Source of the DNA: Candidatus Hodarchaeota archaeon
GTDB taxonomy: Archaea; Asgardarchaeota; Heimdallarchaeia; Hodarchaeales; YT1-039
Direction of reading: 5' to 3'
NCBI GenBank assembly: GCA_016840025.1
Contig: JAEOTF010000544.1
Coordinates: forward strand, 1 to 5,076
DNA: 5,076 nucleotides
Part shown: piece by piece, positions 4,330-5,076 of the stretch
How positions within the stretch are numbered: the first letter of the stretch is position 1
Layout: every line of letters begins with the position of its first letter
Program-made: the position numbers and the translations under genes
The notes under the pieces: generated by a model
Told to the model about the DNA's origin: nothing
Database searches by the model: none
What the model saw: only the letters and a program-made list of their open reading frames with translations

Positions 4330-5076
4330 AGGAGGGCTTTGATCATCGTCTTTAATGTAGTAATTCCCTCTAACGTCGTGTTAGACACAAAAATATAATT
4401 TGTTCCATCAAACATCTGCTGGAAGGCAGCTTTCTTATCAGGGTAATCAGTGAGCAGATCAACTTTACATAAGACATAGATTATCGCTTCAGTGGTATCC
4501 AACTCGGCCAGAATTTGTTTACATGTATTTATTTTCTGTTCAACCTGGTTCAGGCCATCAGACACATCAAGAACCAATAAAATCAAATCAGCCGAGGAAA
4601 TTTCCTCCAATGTAGATCGAAATGCCTCGATAAACTCCAGAGGGAGATTGTCAATGAATCCAACTGTATCATTGATCAGGATTTGGTCATCAACACGACG
4701 AAGCTGGGTTGCCAAAGTAGTAAAAGGCTTAGCAGAGACTGTGGCATCGCTTCCAGATAGAGACCGGTGAAGACTTGATTTACCTGCATTATAATATCCT
4801 GCTAATGATACAATGTTAAATCCCATGCGATCTCTCCGTTTTTGTTGAGCTTGTCTTTCGTTACGAATTTTAGCTAATTTTGCTTTGATGGCAGTAATTC
4901 TACGAGTAGTCATACGCTTATAAGCGGCGACCTGATAGACACCACTACTACGAAAACCCGGGTGTTCAACCCCAGTTAGTTTACGTTTTACATATTCTGC
5001 ATAACGAGGCATCTCATAACGTATACGAGCTAGCTCAATTTGAAGTTTTGAAATATTATCACGAGAATGGTGCTCA
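4320..5076 (-). CDS. hflX: HflX-type ribosome-associated GTPase, C-terminal part
   Basis: The frame is open to the window edge, giving 251 visible residues. Met at 5012 is internal: the 21 codons before it (ending KLQIELARIRYE) are the conserved HflX segment equivalent to bacterial GKLQVELAQL. Using visible numbering, a helical linker (about 12-90) leads into the G domain: G1 GYYNAGKSS (93-101), G2 around PFTTLATQLRR (117-127), G3 DTVGFI (136-141), G4 CKVD (203-206), G5 near VSNT (230-233). HflX binds the large ribosomal subunit and in bacteria splits stalled ribosomes; the archaeal role is less clear. The bacterial glycine-rich GTRGPGETQLE linker is replaced here by HPGFRSSGVYQVAAY, which resembles archaeal HflX as I remember it. 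G4 has Cys where NKxD has Asn, and G5 has Ser-Asn where Ser-Ala is usual. There is no long extension after the G domain. The N-terminal domain lies outside the window. Confidence 0.93.
   Translation of the reverse strand, partial: EHHSRDNISKLQIELARIRYEMPRYAEYVKRKLTGVEHPGFRSSGVYQVAAYKRMTTRRITAIKAKLAKIRNERQAQQKRRDRMGFNIVSLAGYYNAGKSSLHRSLSGSDATVSAKPFTTLATQLRRVDDQILINDTVGFIDNLPLEFIEAFRSTLEEISSADLILLVLDVSDGLNQVEQKINTCKQILAELDTTEAIIYVLCKVDLLTDYPDKKAAFQQMFDGTNYIFVSNTTLEGITTLKTMIKALLSH

Overview
The window looks archaeal. It is AT-rich, has well-formed Shine-Dalgarno sites in front of GTG and TTG starts, T-tract terminators, and an HflX whose linker is of the archaeal rather than the bacterial kind. 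An Asgard-type or related archaeon is possible, but that is a guess from style. No rRNA, tRNA, CRISPR array, transposase or other mobile element was seen.

All five supported protein genes lie on the minus strand. In transcription order they are: (1) the C-terminal 251 residues of an HflX-type GTPase, whose N-terminus lies beyond base 5076; (2) a 255-residue protein with six predicted membrane helices and no recognised family (4241-3474); (3) a 672-residue HerA/DUF87-DUF853-type ATPase with a long Leu-Glu-Lys-Glu-Arg helix and an unassigned C-terminal domain (3208-1190); (4) a 132-residue cyclophilin-like fold protein (925-527); (5) the first 78 residues of a membrane-anchored protein that runs off base 1 (235-1).

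The gaps between genes are 78, 265, 264 and 291 bases. All but the first are wide for an operon. T-tract terminators follow genes 2 and 3, so genes 3, 4 and 5 are probably transcribed separately. Only hflX and the six-helix protein are close enough to share a transcript. No shared pathway is evident: HflX is a ribosome-associated GTPase, the HerA-like protein should be an oligomeric ATPase acting on DNA, and the other three have no assigned biochemical role.

The gaps hold candidate TATA boxes, short inverted and direct repeats, and one 20-codon plus-strand reading frame with a strong ribosome-binding site. The most distinctive features are the tandem minisatellite inside the HerA-like gene, which encodes a highly charged helix, and a perfect 19-base dyad at that gene's 3' end. 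I did not find a clear new multi-gene system.
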